DNA of 64,000 nucleotides from an uncultured Eubacterium sp. (GCA_947642745.1 CANRTU010000001.1:87322-151321); one strand, 5' to 3'; positions 27,764 through 37,897 are shown, counted from the first letter of the stretch. Program-made: numbers and translations. The notes: generated from the sequence alone by a model not told the origin.

Positions 27764-29077
27764 TTATCCCTGCCTGATATCCTGTTCATCGAACATATCG
27801 CCGCATTCCGGACAGAATTTCGGCGGATGCGCAGGATCTTCCGGCTCCCAGCCGCATTTATCACATCTGTAAAGCAAAGCTTTGGATGGTTTCTTTGCGC
27901 CGCAGTTCTGGCAGAACTTCCCCCGGTTCACTTCCCCGCACGAACAGGTCCACCCGCCGCTGTTTACCGGTTTCTTTCGTCCGCATTCCGGACAGAAATT
28001 ACCATTTGCCACGGCGCCGCACGAACAGGTCCATCCGCCGGCACGGACTGGCTGCCGTTCCGCCTGCTGCTGCCCCAGTGTAAACAGATTCTGCACGTTT
28101 GTGCCGCCTGCCGCATTCATCGCCATGCCCATACCCGCAAAGCCATGGACGGCGCCGGCGGAATTGGACGCAGCCGCCTTCATGGCATCGGCCTGCGCCC
28201 CTGCCAGAACAGCTCCCGCCATATTCGGATTTTGCAGTACGGCTGTGCGCTGAAGCTGTTTAATCATTTCCGCGTCTTCTTCCGGCAGTGTCACAGATCC
28301 CGGCGCAATGCTGACGATCTCAATCCCCCGCAGACTGCCCCACTTTTGCGAAAGCGCCTCGTTCATGGCCTGCTCTAACCGGTCAGTGTGGGAAACAATC
28401 TGGTTTGGGCGCAGTCCCAGCTGTGAAAGCCTGCCAAACGCAGGCTGCAGGGCGCTGATAAATTCTGTCTTCAGCTGACTGTCTAATTCCTCACGTGTAT
28501 AATCCTCTTCCACATTTCCGCAGACATTCATATAAAACAGCAGCGGATCAGCGATTTTGTACGAATACACGCCGGAGCATCGGATGGAAACATCCACATC
28601 CAGACCAATATTCTGATCCACTACCCGGAAAGGAACCGGGTTCGGCGTCCCGAATTTATTATCCATCAGCTCTTTTGTATTGAAATAATACACACGCTGG
28701 TCCCTGCCGGTATCGCCGCCAAATGTAAAACGCCTGCCCACTGTCCGGAATGTCTCCACAATGCCTTTTCCCAGTCCGCCGGTAAAAATACATGGTTCTG
28801 TGGACGTATCATATGTAAACTCACCGGGCTGTGCGCACACTTCCACCACTTTTCCCTGTTCCACAATGATCATGCACTGGCCATCAGCCACCACAATCCC
28901 GCTGCCATTCGTAATAATGTTGTCATTTCCTTTCTTATTGGACGTACGGGAACCTGTGCGTTTCTTCCCTTTTGTAACCAGGATATCCGCTCCCAGGGCG
29001 TCACAGTAGAAAAATTCCTTCCACTGATCCGCCAGCGTTCCTCCCAGCGCACCCGATCCTGCTTTTATAAGTCCCAT
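27764..29077 (-). CDS. SPFH-domain protein with zinc ribbons (YdjI / virion-core-like)
   Basis: 437 residues. The SPFH-like domain covers about 40-270 (DILVTKGKKRTGSRTSNKKG, VEVCAQPGEFTYDTSTEP, FRVVDQNIGLDVDVSIRCSG), then an Ala/Gly/Met-rich linker and three zinc-ribbon-like units (CSCGAVANGNFCPECG, CSCGEVNRGKFCQNCG, CDKCGWEPEDPAHPPKFCPECG). The ATG at 29077 follows AGGAGA at 7 bases; upstream in-frame ATGs have no site. SPFH proteins organise membrane microdomains; with the TPM and ribbon proteins this may be a membrane-stress assembly, as inferred for the YdjI-type loci of Bacillus. Confidence 0.85.
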   Translation of the reverse strand: MGLIKAGSGALGGTLADQWKEFFYCDALGADILVTKGKKRTGSRTSNKKGNDNIITNGSGIVVADGQCMIIVEQGKVVEVCAQPGEFTYDTSTEPCIFTGGLGKGIVETFRTVGRRFTFGGDTGRDQRVYYFNTKELMDNKFGTPNPVPFRVVDQNIGLDVDVSIRCSGVYSYKIADPLLFYMNVCGNVEEDYTREELDSQLKTEFISALQPAFGRLSQLGLRPNQIVSHTDRLEQAMNEALSQKWGSLRGIEIVSIAPGSVTLPEEDAEMIKQLQRTAVLQNPNMAGAVLAGAQADAMKAAASNSAGAVHGFAGMGMAMNAAGGTNVQNLFTLGQQQAERQPVRAGGWTCSCGAVANGNFCPECGRKKPVNSGGWTCSCGEVNRGKFCQNCGAKKPSKALLYRCDKCGWEPEDPAHPPKFCPECGDMFDEQDIRQG

Positions 29078-29578
29078 AATAAAATCTCCTTTCCGCCGCA
29101 TCAGCGCTGTATTGATGCGGCCACCCTTTTTTATAATCTCCATATCTGTCCGTTCCCCTGTGGGTTTCCCGGGCAGCCCCTGTTTACCCATAGGATGATC
29201 CGCCATATTTCCCGGCCGTTCTCCCACAGATTCTATAATCAACAGAAAGATTCTGCTGGTAATTCGCTGATTTCAGAAAAAGCTTATCCCAATATCCTCT
29301 CTGGAATAAAATTTAATCATTTACAACGTGAAACATCCACAGCCACGCAGACCGGATGGATCGTGCCACTCTGAAACAGCCCATTGTCCATCTTCAAAAA
29401 ATTTCGGACAATACATACCATTTTCGCAGACACGGACTTACTGGTAAACACTGCCGGATTTATTATTATACCACAATTTCACGAATATGGGCGGCATTCT
29501 TTTTTAAGTGTATTTCTATATGTATGACCTGATCTGTTTCTTTTAAGATAAATAGATCGAAAGATTTTTAAAAAAAAG
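29078..29578. other. intergenic region between SPFH operon and second ECF module
   Basis: About 500 bp between divergent operons. The first 165 bases are an in-frame extension of the SPFH gene without a ribosome binding site. No other coding signal or repeat is seen, and the SPFH promoter was not identified. Confidence 0.4.
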
Positions 29579-29606
29579 TGAACCATATACAAAATCATGG
29601 CGAATA
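29579..29606 (+). promoter_or_regulatory. ECF-like promoter of the second sigma module
   Basis: TGAACC, 16-base spacer, CGAATA, just upstream of the AGGAGGTGAG site of the sigma gene. The GAAC / CGA boxes fit ECF promoters, and the boxes differ from those of the first module. Confidence 0.4.
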
Positions 29607-29635
29607 TAGGGTGAACAGACAAAGGAGGTGAGACA

Positions 29636-30169
29636 GTGGACGCAGGAGAAATAGAAACATGCATTGATAATTTCGGCACGGATATATACAGATTCTGTCT
29701 GAAACTCTGTGCGGACAAGGAGGATGCCGAAGATTTATATCAACAGACGTTCCTGAAAGCGTTAGAAAAAGAATGGACGCCTGACTGGGAGAAAAACCCG
29801 AAAGCGTTGTTTTTCTCTCTTGCTCATAATCTCTGGAAAAGCGACAGAAGAAAACAGGCACGCCGCAACACGATTGCTCCCTGCAGCAATTTTGACAACG
29901 AAACGGAAATGGTACTGCATTCGGAAGAAAGCATTGAAGAAGATTATCTTCAGAAAGAAACGCTCGCAAAAGTCAGTCAGATTATTCAGACTCTCCCGGA
30001 AAAATTCCGGGTACCGCTCTTATTATTTTACCTTTCCGATTGTCCCATAGCACAGATAGCGGCTATTATAAACAAACCGCCGGGTACCGTAAAAAGCCGG
30101 CTGTTTAAAGGAAGAAACCTGATAAAAAAAAGACTGGAGGATGCTGGTTATGAAAGATCGTCTTTCTGA
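29636..30169 (+). CDS. ECF-subfamily sigma factor (second module)
   Basis: 177 residues. Region 2 (YRFCLKLCADKEDAEDLYQQTFLKALE) and region 4 (LPEKFRVPLLLFYLSDCPIAQIAAIINKPPGTVKSRLFKGR) are complete. It starts with GTG 29636 after AGGAGG. The next gene starts inside it. Its regulon probably includes this three-gene operon. Confidence 0.92.
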   Translation: MDAGEIETCIDNFGTDIYRFCLKLCADKEDAEDLYQQTFLKALEKEWTPDWEKNPKALFFSLAHNLWKSDRRKQARRNTIAPCSNFDNETEMVLHSEESIEEDYLQKETLAKVSQIIQTLPEKFRVPLLLFYLSDCPIAQIAAIINKPPGTVKSRLFKGRNLIKKRLEDAGYERSSF

Positions 30170-30527
30170 CAAAGAAATAGAGGAAGTTATCCGGGCTTCC
30201 ATGAATTTAACCGATGTTCCGTCCCGGGAACTGAATCATAAACTGAAAGCGGCTCTGTATCAGAAAGAAGCCTCCTTGCGAAAACAGCCTGCCACACACA
30301 AATTATCACTCTGGTATTTACCAATGGTTGTGAATCTGATCACGTTTTCCCTGCTGGCTCTTTTCGCAAGGTTCATGATTGAAAATATTTATTTATCTTA
30401 CCTGGCCGCCGGTATCTGCATTTATTTTGGCGTGGCTGGTATACTGCTTACCATAGTGGGTGTAAAAAGAACAAATATAAAAGAGGACATTACAATCCGC
30501 ATTGAGAAAAGAGGTGTATTGGCATGA
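30150..30527 (+). CDS. small membrane protein, candidate anti-sigma factor
   Basis: About 125 residues. A charged cytoplasmic N-terminus (MKDRLSDKEIEEVIRASMNLTDVPS) is followed by two membrane helices (about 54-72 and 80-102). The start ATG 30150 has GGAGG at 9 bases and overlaps the sigma gene by 20 bases. Position, size and topology suggest an anti-sigma factor; no ZAS zinc motif (HxxxCxxC) is present. Confidence 0.7.
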   Translation: MKDRLSDKEIEEVIRASMNLTDVPSRELNHKLKAALYQKEASLRKQPATHKLSLWYLPMVVNLITFSLLALFARFMIENIYLSYLAAGICIYFGVAGILLTIVGVKRTNIKEDITIRIEKRGVLA

Positions 30528-31414
30528 ATCACGAAAAAAAGAACGGATTTCCGCTTTATGCGGGTATCCTGGTTATTGTATTATTAATATTTTTACGGTC
30601 TGGTTTCTATTTTTTTAAAAGCGATGGTTTCAGTGGTCTTTCCATGCTGCTTCCCGTCCTGCTTCTTTGTTTTATTCTTTTTGCGCTGTGTACCTCCGCT
30701 TTTTTTGCGGCATGGGTCTGTCAGGACTGTAAAAGAAGGGGCGACGATCCGGTGCTATGGGCCATTGTAGTTTTTGCTGCCACACCATTAATCGGACTGC
30801 TGATTTACTTTCTGCGCCGACAGGAAATCAAATCGACCTGTCCGGCCTGCGGACATAAAATTTCATTAAAAGCAAACTATTGCGAAGAATGTGGAACACA
30901 GATCGAAAAGGAGGATCATTTTATTATGGAAAAACAGAACACACATCATTTAAAATTAATAATCGCCGGTATTGTGAGCATGGTGCTTATGCTGGCATGC
31001 CTCACAGGTTTTATCGTCAGTGCGGCCACCGGAAATGGTATCAACACAAATGTGGCTTCCAGCGACCGGGTATGGAATCTGGGCACTATCAGTATGAATT
31101 ACAGCTCTTATGTGAACGATGTCTGGAAGCTGGATTTTAGAAGCGCCAGTAAAGGTTTTATAAAAGAAAAGCGTATGACGATTGCGGACGCAGACACCCA
31201 GCTGCTTTACGCTGATATTTCCTGCGGCACAATACCAGATGGATCAACGCTCATCCTGTGGCTGGTCCAAAAAGATACGGTAAAATCCATTGATGTTACA
31301 AATCTGACCGGACCGCTGGAATATCCTCTGAATGAATTTAAAAACGGAAACATTTATGTCAGATTGCAGATCAATGGTGTGAAAAATACTGTTTCAGAAA
31401 TTTATATTCAATAA
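30524..31414 (+). CDS. multi-helix membrane protein with a zinc ribbon
   Basis: 296 residues. Two or three N-terminal helices (about 12-28, 41-66 and 82-100), a cytoplasmic zinc ribbon CPACGHKISLKANYCEECG (about 107-125), a further helix (LIIAGIVSMVLMLACLTGFIVSAA), and an extracellular beta-rich domain with WNLGTISMNYSSYVNDVWKLDF. It overlaps the previous stop by 4 bases (ATGA). It is probably the effector or sensor of the second ECF module. Family not recognised beyond the zinc ribbon. Confidence 0.75.
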   Translation: MNHEKKNGFPLYAGILVIVLLIFLRSGFYFFKSDGFSGLSMLLPVLLLCFILFALCTSAFFAAWVCQDCKRRGDDPVLWAIVVFAATPLIGLLIYFLRRQEIKSTCPACGHKISLKANYCEECGTQIEKEDHFIMEKQNTHHLKLIIAGIVSMVLMLACLTGFIVSAATGNGINTNVASSDRVWNLGTISMNYSSYVNDVWKLDFRSASKGFIKEKRMTIADADTQLLYADISCGTIPDGSTLILWLVQKDTVKSIDVTNLTGPLEYPLNEFKNGNIYVRLQINGVKNTVSEIYIQ

Positions 31415-31947
31415 TCAGTCTGGCCAGACACTTTAGGAAAATGGCCAGCATGTAATCATCCCTTTGCCGCCGGCTCTTTAAAATAATAAAATCAGCGGAA
31501 TGTTCTGCTTTTACAGGCGCTCCGCTGATTCACTGCCTTACTAAAAGTTTCATTCTGTCACTCCAGACATTGGGCAATTTCAGGATTCCCTGTACCGGAT
31601 TAAATAAGACGCATGGACCGTAATGCTTATGTTCCCTGCGCCTTTTCGTTACTATCCGATTTTTCTTAAAGGAGCCTTAAAAGCTGTACCAGTTCATGCT
31701 GGTCTGTTGTATCAGAAACCGTAAGCCGGGTGTCAAACTGCCCCGGAAAGCCTTGGTTGAAATAAATTAATGCTAAATGGGTGAAAAATTGGTGGTAAAT
31801 TAATGTCACAAACAGTTGTTCTCAAATATCACTTTTAATCATAATGCAAAATTTAACTGCCTGTTCTAATTTATACGACACAACATCAACTTTCTAACTT
31901 ATGCAATTCCTCTATACTATATTTCCAGAACCAGCCTTTTTCAATAA
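31415..31947. other. 533-bp intergenic region with a hairpin and a short gene remnant
   Basis: AATCAGCGGA (31490-31499) pairs with TCCGCTGATT (31521-31530); the minus strand continues into TTATTATTTT, so it may be a terminator facing the subtilase transcript or the right-hand end of the ECF operon. On the minus strand 31666-31747 reads FDTRLTVSDTTDQHELVQLLRLL before a stop, a possible fragment of an unidentified protein. Nothing else was recognised. Confidence 0.4.
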
Positions 31948-33639
31948 TCACACATTCCGGAAATTCTCAAACGTCTTATACAAATCCAGCTGTCCCCAGC
32001 CCCACTCCCGGTCAGGATATTCCATTGACTTATCCCGGACTGCCCCACGGATCAGATAATTTTTAATATTTGCCGTGGTGGCTGTTACGTCATTGCGCCG
32101 CACCCCGGTCCATTCCAGCATCAGCGCACCGGCGCCTGCCGCAATGGCGGTGGCCACGCTGGTACCGCTGCGGGTTTCAAATTTCCCCTCTCCTACAGGC
32201 CCGTAGATATCCACGGCAGGCGCCGCAAGATCCGGTTTGATCTCCCCGGTAGCCGTATACCCCCGCCCGGATTCGGCATAAATGCCTCCGTCTTTGCTGT
32301 TATAGCCGGCCACCGTAATCGAAGAGTCACAGTCAGAAGGCACCGTGAGCGTTGTATATGGATTGGAATGCAAAAAGAACACTTCCCCGGATATCATTTC
32401 AGACATGGGCAGCCAGACATGATAACAGCCATCCCTGAAATTACGGGCCGTAACGGTAATGACCCAGATTCCGGCAACAGGTTTGCGGAACCTGATATAA
32501 ACCAGCTCGTTGCTGTTATTTGATCCGGTCAGCAGATAATCCACTGTTACAAACGTATTTTCAAATATAAACCGGTATTCGGAATGGCTGTCCGGCGCTG
32601 TGGGCAGCGCATGAAAACGCTCTCCGGTAGGTGAGAGAATGTCCACTTCATACAGCTCCGGCGCCATCGCCCACAACTCTGCGATAAACCCTTCCACCCC
32701 TTCGGATACGCTGATTTCCACCCGTTCCTGTAAGTTTTCCTCTGTTACCGCTCCCAGAAAATGGTGCTTCTTATCCGCTTCATTGCCCGCGGCAATGGAT
32801 ACACACCGCTGACGGCGTTTTGAGACTTCGGTAAGAATGCGGGATACCGGACTTTTTCCGCCCCGGTTACCCATATTGGTGCCCAGCGCAATGCAAAGAG
32901 ACAGTGGTTTTTGCAGACTGACCGCCAGACGGTTCAGATAACAGATACCAGCCATAATGTCATTTTCCTGAAACGCCGGCGTCTGATCCGGAATAAAATA
33001 AAAATCTTTCAGATATTTTTTGGCTGGTTTCAACTGTACAAAAGCTATCTCACACTGGGGCGCTGCACCGCAAAACTGATTGTCCCTGTCCTGCGAGCCT
33101 GCGGCCAGCGCCGCCAGAAATGTCCCGTGCCCGTTGGCGCAGGGTATTCTGGCCGTCATGGAATCCCTGTTTGCCAGCAGTTCCCCATTAATCTGCTCCT
33201 GCGTATATTCTGAGCCATATATAAATCCTTCGGGAGGTTTTCCGGTGCGGTCCTGCTGGTTCCAGATGCGCACCACTCTCGTAGTACCGTCACAATGACA
33301 AAACAGCGGATTCATATAGTCAAAATCCGTATCAATAAATCCCATCAGCACACCCTGGCCAGTCAGCGCCAGATTGGGCTGGTCCCGTACCTTCATGACC
33401 CCGCTGTCTTCCATGGCAATATTATTCAGCAGTCCGAAGCATCTTGGTATAACTTCATAAGAATATCTGCGCAGTTGAAAATCCTTGTCTTTATCAGATA
33501 CAGGGTCGTAGACTGTGCCATACTCATCCCCCAGTTTCTGTATACAAAGCCCCTCTCCGTGCAGCTCTTCCAGATACTGCTTTTCTATCAGAAAATCAAA
33601 ATACTGTTCCGAATAAACAGCCTCTTCACACTTTGGCAT
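31948..33639 (-). CDS. S8-family subtilisin-like serine protease (Csp-like)
   Basis: 563 residues. The catalytic triad is complete: Asp103 in GFIDTDFDYMNP, His171 in ANGHGTFLAALAAGS, Ser494 in RSGTSVATAIAAG. A large insert (about 310-420) separates His and Ser regions, as in the clostridial CspABC germination proteases. There is no signal peptide, so it is cytoplasmic or spore-associated. AGGAG precedes the ATG. It follows argD by 112 bp on the same strand, without a metabolic link. Confidence 0.93.
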   Translation of the reverse strand: MPKCEEAVYSEQYFDFLIEKQYLEELHGEGLCIQKLGDEYGTVYDPVSDKDKDFQLRRYSYEVIPRCFGLLNNIAMEDSGVMKVRDQPNLALTGQGVLMGFIDTDFDYMNPLFCHCDGTTRVVRIWNQQDRTGKPPEGFIYGSEYTQEQINGELLANRDSMTARIPCANGHGTFLAALAAGSQDRDNQFCGAAPQCEIAFVQLKPAKKYLKDFYFIPDQTPAFQENDIMAGICYLNRLAVSLQKPLSLCIALGTNMGNRGGKSPVSRILTEVSKRRQRCVSIAAGNEADKKHHFLGAVTEENLQERVEISVSEGVEGFIAELWAMAPELYEVDILSPTGERFHALPTAPDSHSEYRFIFENTFVTVDYLLTGSNNSNELVYIRFRKPVAGIWVITVTARNFRDGCYHVWLPMSEMISGEVFFLHSNPYTTLTVPSDCDSSITVAGYNSKDGGIYAESGRGYTATGEIKPDLAAPAVDIYGPVGEGKFETRSGTSVATAIAAGAGALMLEWTGVRRNDVTATTANIKNYLIRGAVRDKSMEYPDREWGWGQLDLYKTFENFRNV

Positions 33640-33750
33640 GAAACGCTCCTGACATTTCTTCCTTTCCTGTCATGATATGCGCAAAAAGCCGGAAATATCC
33701 ATCCAAAACGCCATCTTCTGCCATACGCCCTGCCGGCGGACTCTGCTTTT

Positions 33751-34953
33751 TCAGACAGATTCTGTCTCCAGCGCCTTTTCCAGTTTTGCCGCCATCCCGT
33801 CCACATCCGCTTCTGTACTAATAAGCGGCGGCAGAAGACGCAGCACATCCGCACCGGCTGTAATGATCAGAAGCCCTTCTTCAAGCGCTTTTGCCGCAAT
33901 CCCGCCTGCCGGCTTTCTGGTCACAATGCCCTGCATCAGTCCCATTCCCCGGCGGCCGGCCAGTATGTCGCCATGCCTGGATATCAGCTCATCCAGCTTT
34001 GTCTCCAGATAAACGGCGGTCTGTTTTACCCGGTCCGGAATATGCATACGTTCAAACAGGTCAAATACTTTTTCCACGGCAGCCACCGCAAAAGGATTGC
34101 CTCCATAAGTGGTGCCATGGTCTCCGGGTGTCAGGGAATGGGCGGCCACATGCGCCGTCGTCAGAAATGCCCCCACCGGTACGCCGCAGCCCAGCGCTTT
34201 TGCGGTCGTCATAATATCCGGCTTCACGCCGTAATTCTGCCAGGCAAACATCCTGCCTGTGCGCCCCATGCCACACTGGATCTCGTCCAGGATAAGCAGT
34301 GCGTCCCGCTCGTCGCAGAGCTTTCGCACTCCTTCCAGAAACTCCGGCCTGGCCGGATAGATACCGCCTTCTCCCTGGACGGTCTCAAGGATTACGGCGC
34401 AGGTCTTATCCGTCATCTGGCGCTTTACACTCTCAAGATCATTAAAGTCCGCAAACCGCACGCCGCCCGGCAGCGGTTCGAAAGGCTCCCTGTAATGAGC
34501 GTTGCCGGTAACCGCCAGGGCGCCCATGGTTCTGCCGTGAAACGAGTGGTTCATCGCAACGATTTCATGCCCCGCATAGCCGTCTCTTAAATATGCGTAT
34601 TTTCGGGCGGCCTTAAGCGCTCCTTCCACTGCCTCCGCCCCGCTGTTTGTAAAAAAGATACGGTCCATGCCGCTGGCGGCCAGCGCTTTTTTCGCAGCCC
34701 CGGCCAGCTTTGTATGATAATACAGATTGGACGTATGAAGCAGGCTGTCCACCTGTTCTTTCAGCGCCCTGGTATATTCCTCATTGTGGTATCCAAGGGC
34801 CATAACGCCGATACCGGAAGCAAAATCCAGATACTCCTTTCCTTCCGTATCATACAGGCGCACCCCTTCCCCATGGTCAAATACCACCGGAAAACGGTTG
34901 TACATATGCAGCAGGAACTGATCTGCCTCTTCCATATATGTCTGTTTATTCAT
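33751..34953 (-). CDS. argD: acetylornithine aminotransferase
   Basis: 400 residues, class III PLP aminotransferase. Visible motifs: [67 protein letters not shown] and the PLP-binding lysine in [15 protein letters not shown]. It converts N-acetylglutamate semialdehyde to N-acetylornithine with glutamate as donor. Its ATG overlaps the argB stop by 8 bases, supporting an arg operon argC-GNAT-argB-argD. Confidence 0.96.
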   Translation of the reverse strand: MNKQTYMEEADQFLLHMYNRFPVVFDHGEGVRLYDTEGKEYLDFASGIGVMALGYHNEEYTRALKEQVDSLLHTSNLYYHTKLAGAAKKALAASGMDRIFFTNSGAEAVEGALKAARKYAYLRDGYAGHEIVAMNHSFHGRTMGALAVTGNAHYREPFEPLPGGVRFADFNDLESVKRQMTDKTCAVILETVQGEGGIYPARPEFLEGVRKLCDERDALLILDEIQCGMGRTGRMFAWQNYGVKPDIMTTAKALGCGVPVGAFLTTAHVAAHSLTPGDHGTTYGGNPFAVAAVEKVFDLFERMHIPDRVKQTAVYLETKLDELISRHGDILAGRRGMGLMQGIVTRKPAGGIAAKALEEGLLIITAGADVLRLLPPLISTEADVDGMAAKLEKALETESV

Positions 34954-35845
34954 GATAAAATTTCGTCTCCTTATCTCCTAATATGGCGGTTCCGATTCCT
35001 TTATTTGTAAAGATTTCCAGCAGCAGGCAGTGTAAGATCCTGCCGTCTAAAATATGCACCCTGGACACGCCGTTTTCAATAGCGTCAATACAGCTGCCCA
35101 GTTTTGGCAGCATACCCCCTCCAATATATCCGTCTGTAATCAGCTTCTGCGCCTCTGATACGGTCAGCTCGGAAATCAGGGTGGATTTATCCTCCGGATC
35201 TTTGTATACCCCCTCGATATCTGTCAGAAACGCCAGCTTTTCTGCGGACACTGCCTTTGCGATGGCGCAGGCCGCATCGTCAGCGTTGATATTGTAAGTC
35301 TGGTAATCTTCGTCCATACCTATAGGCGCCACGATCGGCAGGAAATCCTTTTCCAGCAGATCATATAATATTTTCGGGCAGACCTGTTTCACATCACCTA
35401 CAAAACCAATGTCTTCCCCCGCAGAATATTTCTTTTCCACCCGCAGCAGATTTCCGTCTTTGCCACTGATTCCCACCGCCAGTACGCCCAGCCGTTCCAC
35501 CAGCTGTACCAGCGATTTATTAACCCTGTTTAATACCATTTCCGCAATTTCCATGGTAGGTTCGTCCGTAACACGCAGTCCGTTGACAAATTTCGGCTCC
35601 ATACCTGACTTCGCCACCCATTCGCTGATCTCTTTGCCGCCGCCATGGACGATAATCGGCTTAAAACCTACCAGCTTTAACAGTGTGACATCCTCGATCA
35701 CACAGCGTTTTAATTCCTCGTCCAGCATGGCGCTTCCGCCATACTTTACCACAATAATTTTGCGGTTAAACCGCTGGATATATGGCAGCGCCTCTACGAG
35801 GACGGAAGCTTTTTTTAACAATTCATCCATCATGTTCTGTTCCAA
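34946..35845 (-). CDS. argB: N-acetylglutamate kinase
   Basis: 299 residues from the TTG start at 35845, with AAGGAA 7 bases upstream; the longer frame to 35974 adds a non-conserved stretch. Motifs: [51 protein letters not shown]. It phosphorylates N-acetylglutamate, the usual control step of the pathway. The family's arginine-sensitive form has an N-terminal helix similar to [22 protein letters not shown] here, so feedback inhibition is likely. Confidence 0.96.
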   Translation of the reverse strand: MEQNMMDELLKKASVLVEALPYIQRFNRKIIVVKYGGSAMLDEELKRCVIEDVTLLKLVGFKPIIVHGGGKEISEWVAKSGMEPKFVNGLRVTDEPTMEIAEMVLNRVNKSLVQLVERLGVLAVGISGKDGNLLRVEKKYSAGEDIGFVGDVKQVCPKILYDLLEKDFLPIVAPIGMDEDYQTYNINADDAACAIAKAVSAEKLAFLTDIEGVYKDPEDKSTLISELTVSEAQKLITDGYIGGGMLPKLGSCIDAIENGVSRVHILDGRILHCLLLEIFTNKGIGTAILGDKETKFYHE

Positions 35846-36163
35846 TGTACCGTTCCTTCTTTCTGTTATTTTATCATTTTGTTTACACGATTCCTGACAG
35901 GCGGCATATGCGCCACATGGACGCTCGTTCTGGTATTTTATCGTGCTGTCTGCACGGTTCCTGACGGGCGTCACATGGACACGTTTACATCATTCCTGAC
36001 AGCGTCATATGCGCCCCCCCAACCGTCACTGACCGCACCATACCGGCAGCCGCCATCATTTCATATGATCTGGCATAAACCCCATCTGTGCCGGACTTTT
36101 TACATCTGGCGGCAAAAATCTGCCAGCTATTGATATTATTTATCCGCCGTCGGCCATACGCAT
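35846..36163. repeat. 318-bp gap with degenerate ~60-bp direct repeats where argJ would be expected
   Basis: Read on the minus strand, units beginning GTCCATGTG and containing CGTCAGGAACCGTG / TGTCAGGAATCGTG followed by AAATACCAGAA / AAATAACAGAA occur twice, and a third partial copy (GCTGTCAGGAATGATGT) precedes them. The last unit carries the argB ribosome binding site. No argJ-like reading frame remnant is visible. Confidence 0.55.
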
Positions 36164-36634
36164 TTATATACTGTTAAATTCCGTAATATTAGCGTCATTT
36201 AATGTAAAATCATAATAATTAAGATCATCCCGGAATGTCCAGCCGACCCGTTTCCAGAAATGGTTTCCCACTTCATTTTTCTTAAAAGCGATCAGGGATA
36301 CTTTATTAATCTGTTCTTTTTGCAGCGCTTTCATCGCAAATACCGCCATTGCCTTGCCAATGCCCTGCTTTCTGTAATCCTCATGGACGCAGACGTGGTA
36401 AAAACAGCCTCTCCTGCCGTCATGGCCGCACAAAATCGCCCCCACGATCCGGTTTTCATCCACCGCCACCACACTGGTAGAAGGATTTCTCCTCAAAAAG
36501 CGCTCCACGCCTTCCCCGGAGTCGTCAATGGAACGAATCCCGAATCCCCGGATTGTTTTCCACAAGCTGTGTACCTGCCCGTAATCCTCCATGACCATTT
36601 CACGTATCTGTATCTTTTGCCGCATTGTAATCAC
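36164..36634 (-). CDS. GNAT-family N-acetyltransferase in the arg operon
   Basis: 156 residues. Acetyl-CoA loop VCVHEDYRKQGIGKAM (about 86-101) and C-terminal NHFWKRVGWTFRDDLNYYDF are typical GNAT features. The start is GTG 36634 (GAAAGG 5 bases upstream) or ATG 36625. Lying between argC and argB, it may supply N-acetylglutamate as a short glutamate acetyltransferase. This is inference; it could equally act on another substrate. Confidence 0.85.
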   Translation of the reverse strand: MITMRQKIQIREMVMEDYGQVHSLWKTIRGFGIRSIDDSGEGVERFLRRNPSTSVVAVDENRIVGAILCGHDGRRGCFYHVCVHEDYRKQGIGKAMAVFAMKALQKEQINKVSLIAFKKNEVGNHFWKRVGWTFRDDLNYYDFTLNDANITEFNSI

Positions 36635-36766
36635 ACGTCCCTTTCTGTACTGTCATATGAAAATCCCTCTCATAAAAACCGTTCCATAAATCGTTCTTCC
36701 GGAACCATTCCCACAAACCTGTCCTTTGAAAAGCCATCCCCTGAAGCTGTTTTCCGCTCATCTGTC

Positions 36767-37822
36767 CTATGGAAACAGCGGCGCATACTCCAGGCCGCTG
36801 GATTCCGGCAGGCCATACAGCAGATTCATATTCTGCACAGCAGCGCCGGCAGCGCCTTTGACCAGATTGTCCAGCGCCCCCATCATAATGACCCGTCCGG
36901 TGCGCTGGTCAGTTTTGAAATTAACGTCCACATAATTACTGCCTTCCACCCATCTGGTCTGCGGACAGACGCCGGGTTCCAGTATACGCACAAAAGTCTC
37001 TGTTTTGTAATATTTTTCATAAGCCGCACGGATCTGTTCTTCTGACGGAAGGCTTCCATCATCATTGCGTACCAGCGACGCATAGGCCGTCACAAGAATT
37101 CCCCGGTTCATTGGCACAAGGTGTGGGGTAAAACTTATGGTAAAAGGCTCTCCCGCCCCATATCCCAGCTGTTCTTCAATTTCCGGCGTATGCCTGTGGG
37201 AAGCCACACCGTATGCCTTTATGTTTTCATTGACTTCACAGTACAGATTATCTGTTTTCGCACCCCTTCCGGCGCCGGATGTACCGCTTTTTGCGTCTAT
37301 AATAAGTGTCTGCGGTACAATCAGTCCTTCCTTTACCAGCGGCCACGCTGTTAAAATCGAACAGGTCGTATAGCAGCCCGGATTTGCCACCAGTCTCGCC
37401 TGTCTGATCTTTTCACGGTTCAGCTCGCACAGGCCGTATACCGCTTCCCCAAGAAATTCCGGGGATTTATGTTCTATCTGGTACCAGCGCTCATAGACGC
37501 TTACATCTTTGATCCGGTAGTCCGCACTTAAATCTATAAATTTCGCTTTCCGCAGATACTCCTCTTTCATCACCGACGCCAGATACCCCTGGGGTGTGGC
37601 TGTAAATATGACGTCCGCCTGTTCCACCAGCGCTTCCAGCTGCTCATCCTGACAGTTATCTTCCAACAGGCCTGACATATTCTGGTAAATGGAAGCATAT
37701 TTTTTATCCGCATAGCTTCTGGAACCAAGCCATACGATCTCCACATCTTTGTGGCCATATAAAATCCTGGCCAGCTCTGCGCCGGCATATCCGGTGGCGC
37801 CAATAATACCTGCTTTTATCAT
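36767..37822 (-). CDS. argC: N-acetyl-gamma-glutamyl-phosphate reductase
   Basis: 351 residues from ATG 37822 (AGGTG site upstream); the longer frame to 37897 runs into the promoter. NADPH loop AGIIGATGYAGAELARIL, the catalytic Cys in VANPGCYTTCSILT, and SGTSGAGRGAK plus HRHTPEIEEQLG are visible. It carries out the third step of arginine synthesis. First gene of the minus-strand arg operon. Confidence 0.96.
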   Translation of the reverse strand: MIKAGIIGATGYAGAELARILYGHKDVEIVWLGSRSYADKKYASIYQNMSGLLEDNCQDEQLEALVEQADVIFTATPQGYLASVMKEEYLRKAKFIDLSADYRIKDVSVYERWYQIEHKSPEFLGEAVYGLCELNREKIRQARLVANPGCYTTCSILTAWPLVKEGLIVPQTLIIDAKSGTSGAGRGAKTDNLYCEVNENIKAYGVASHRHTPEIEEQLGYGAGEPFTISFTPHLVPMNRGILVTAYASLVRNDDGSLPSEEQIRAAYEKYYKTETFVRILEPGVCPQTRWVEGSNYVDVNFKTDQRTGRVIMMGALDNLVKGAAGAAVQNMNLLYGLPESSGLEYAPLFP

Positions 37823-37868
37823 GTTCTTCACCTCTGTTTTCTGCTTTGCTGTAATAAATGCTTTCTCC

Positions 37869-37897
37869 ATACTAATATAAATGCGCCAAAAGTACAA
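37869..37897 (-). promoter_or_regulatory. sigma-A promoter of the argC operon
   Basis: On the minus strand TTGTAC, 17-base spacer, TAGTAT, about 47 bases from the argC start. Confidence 0.6.
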
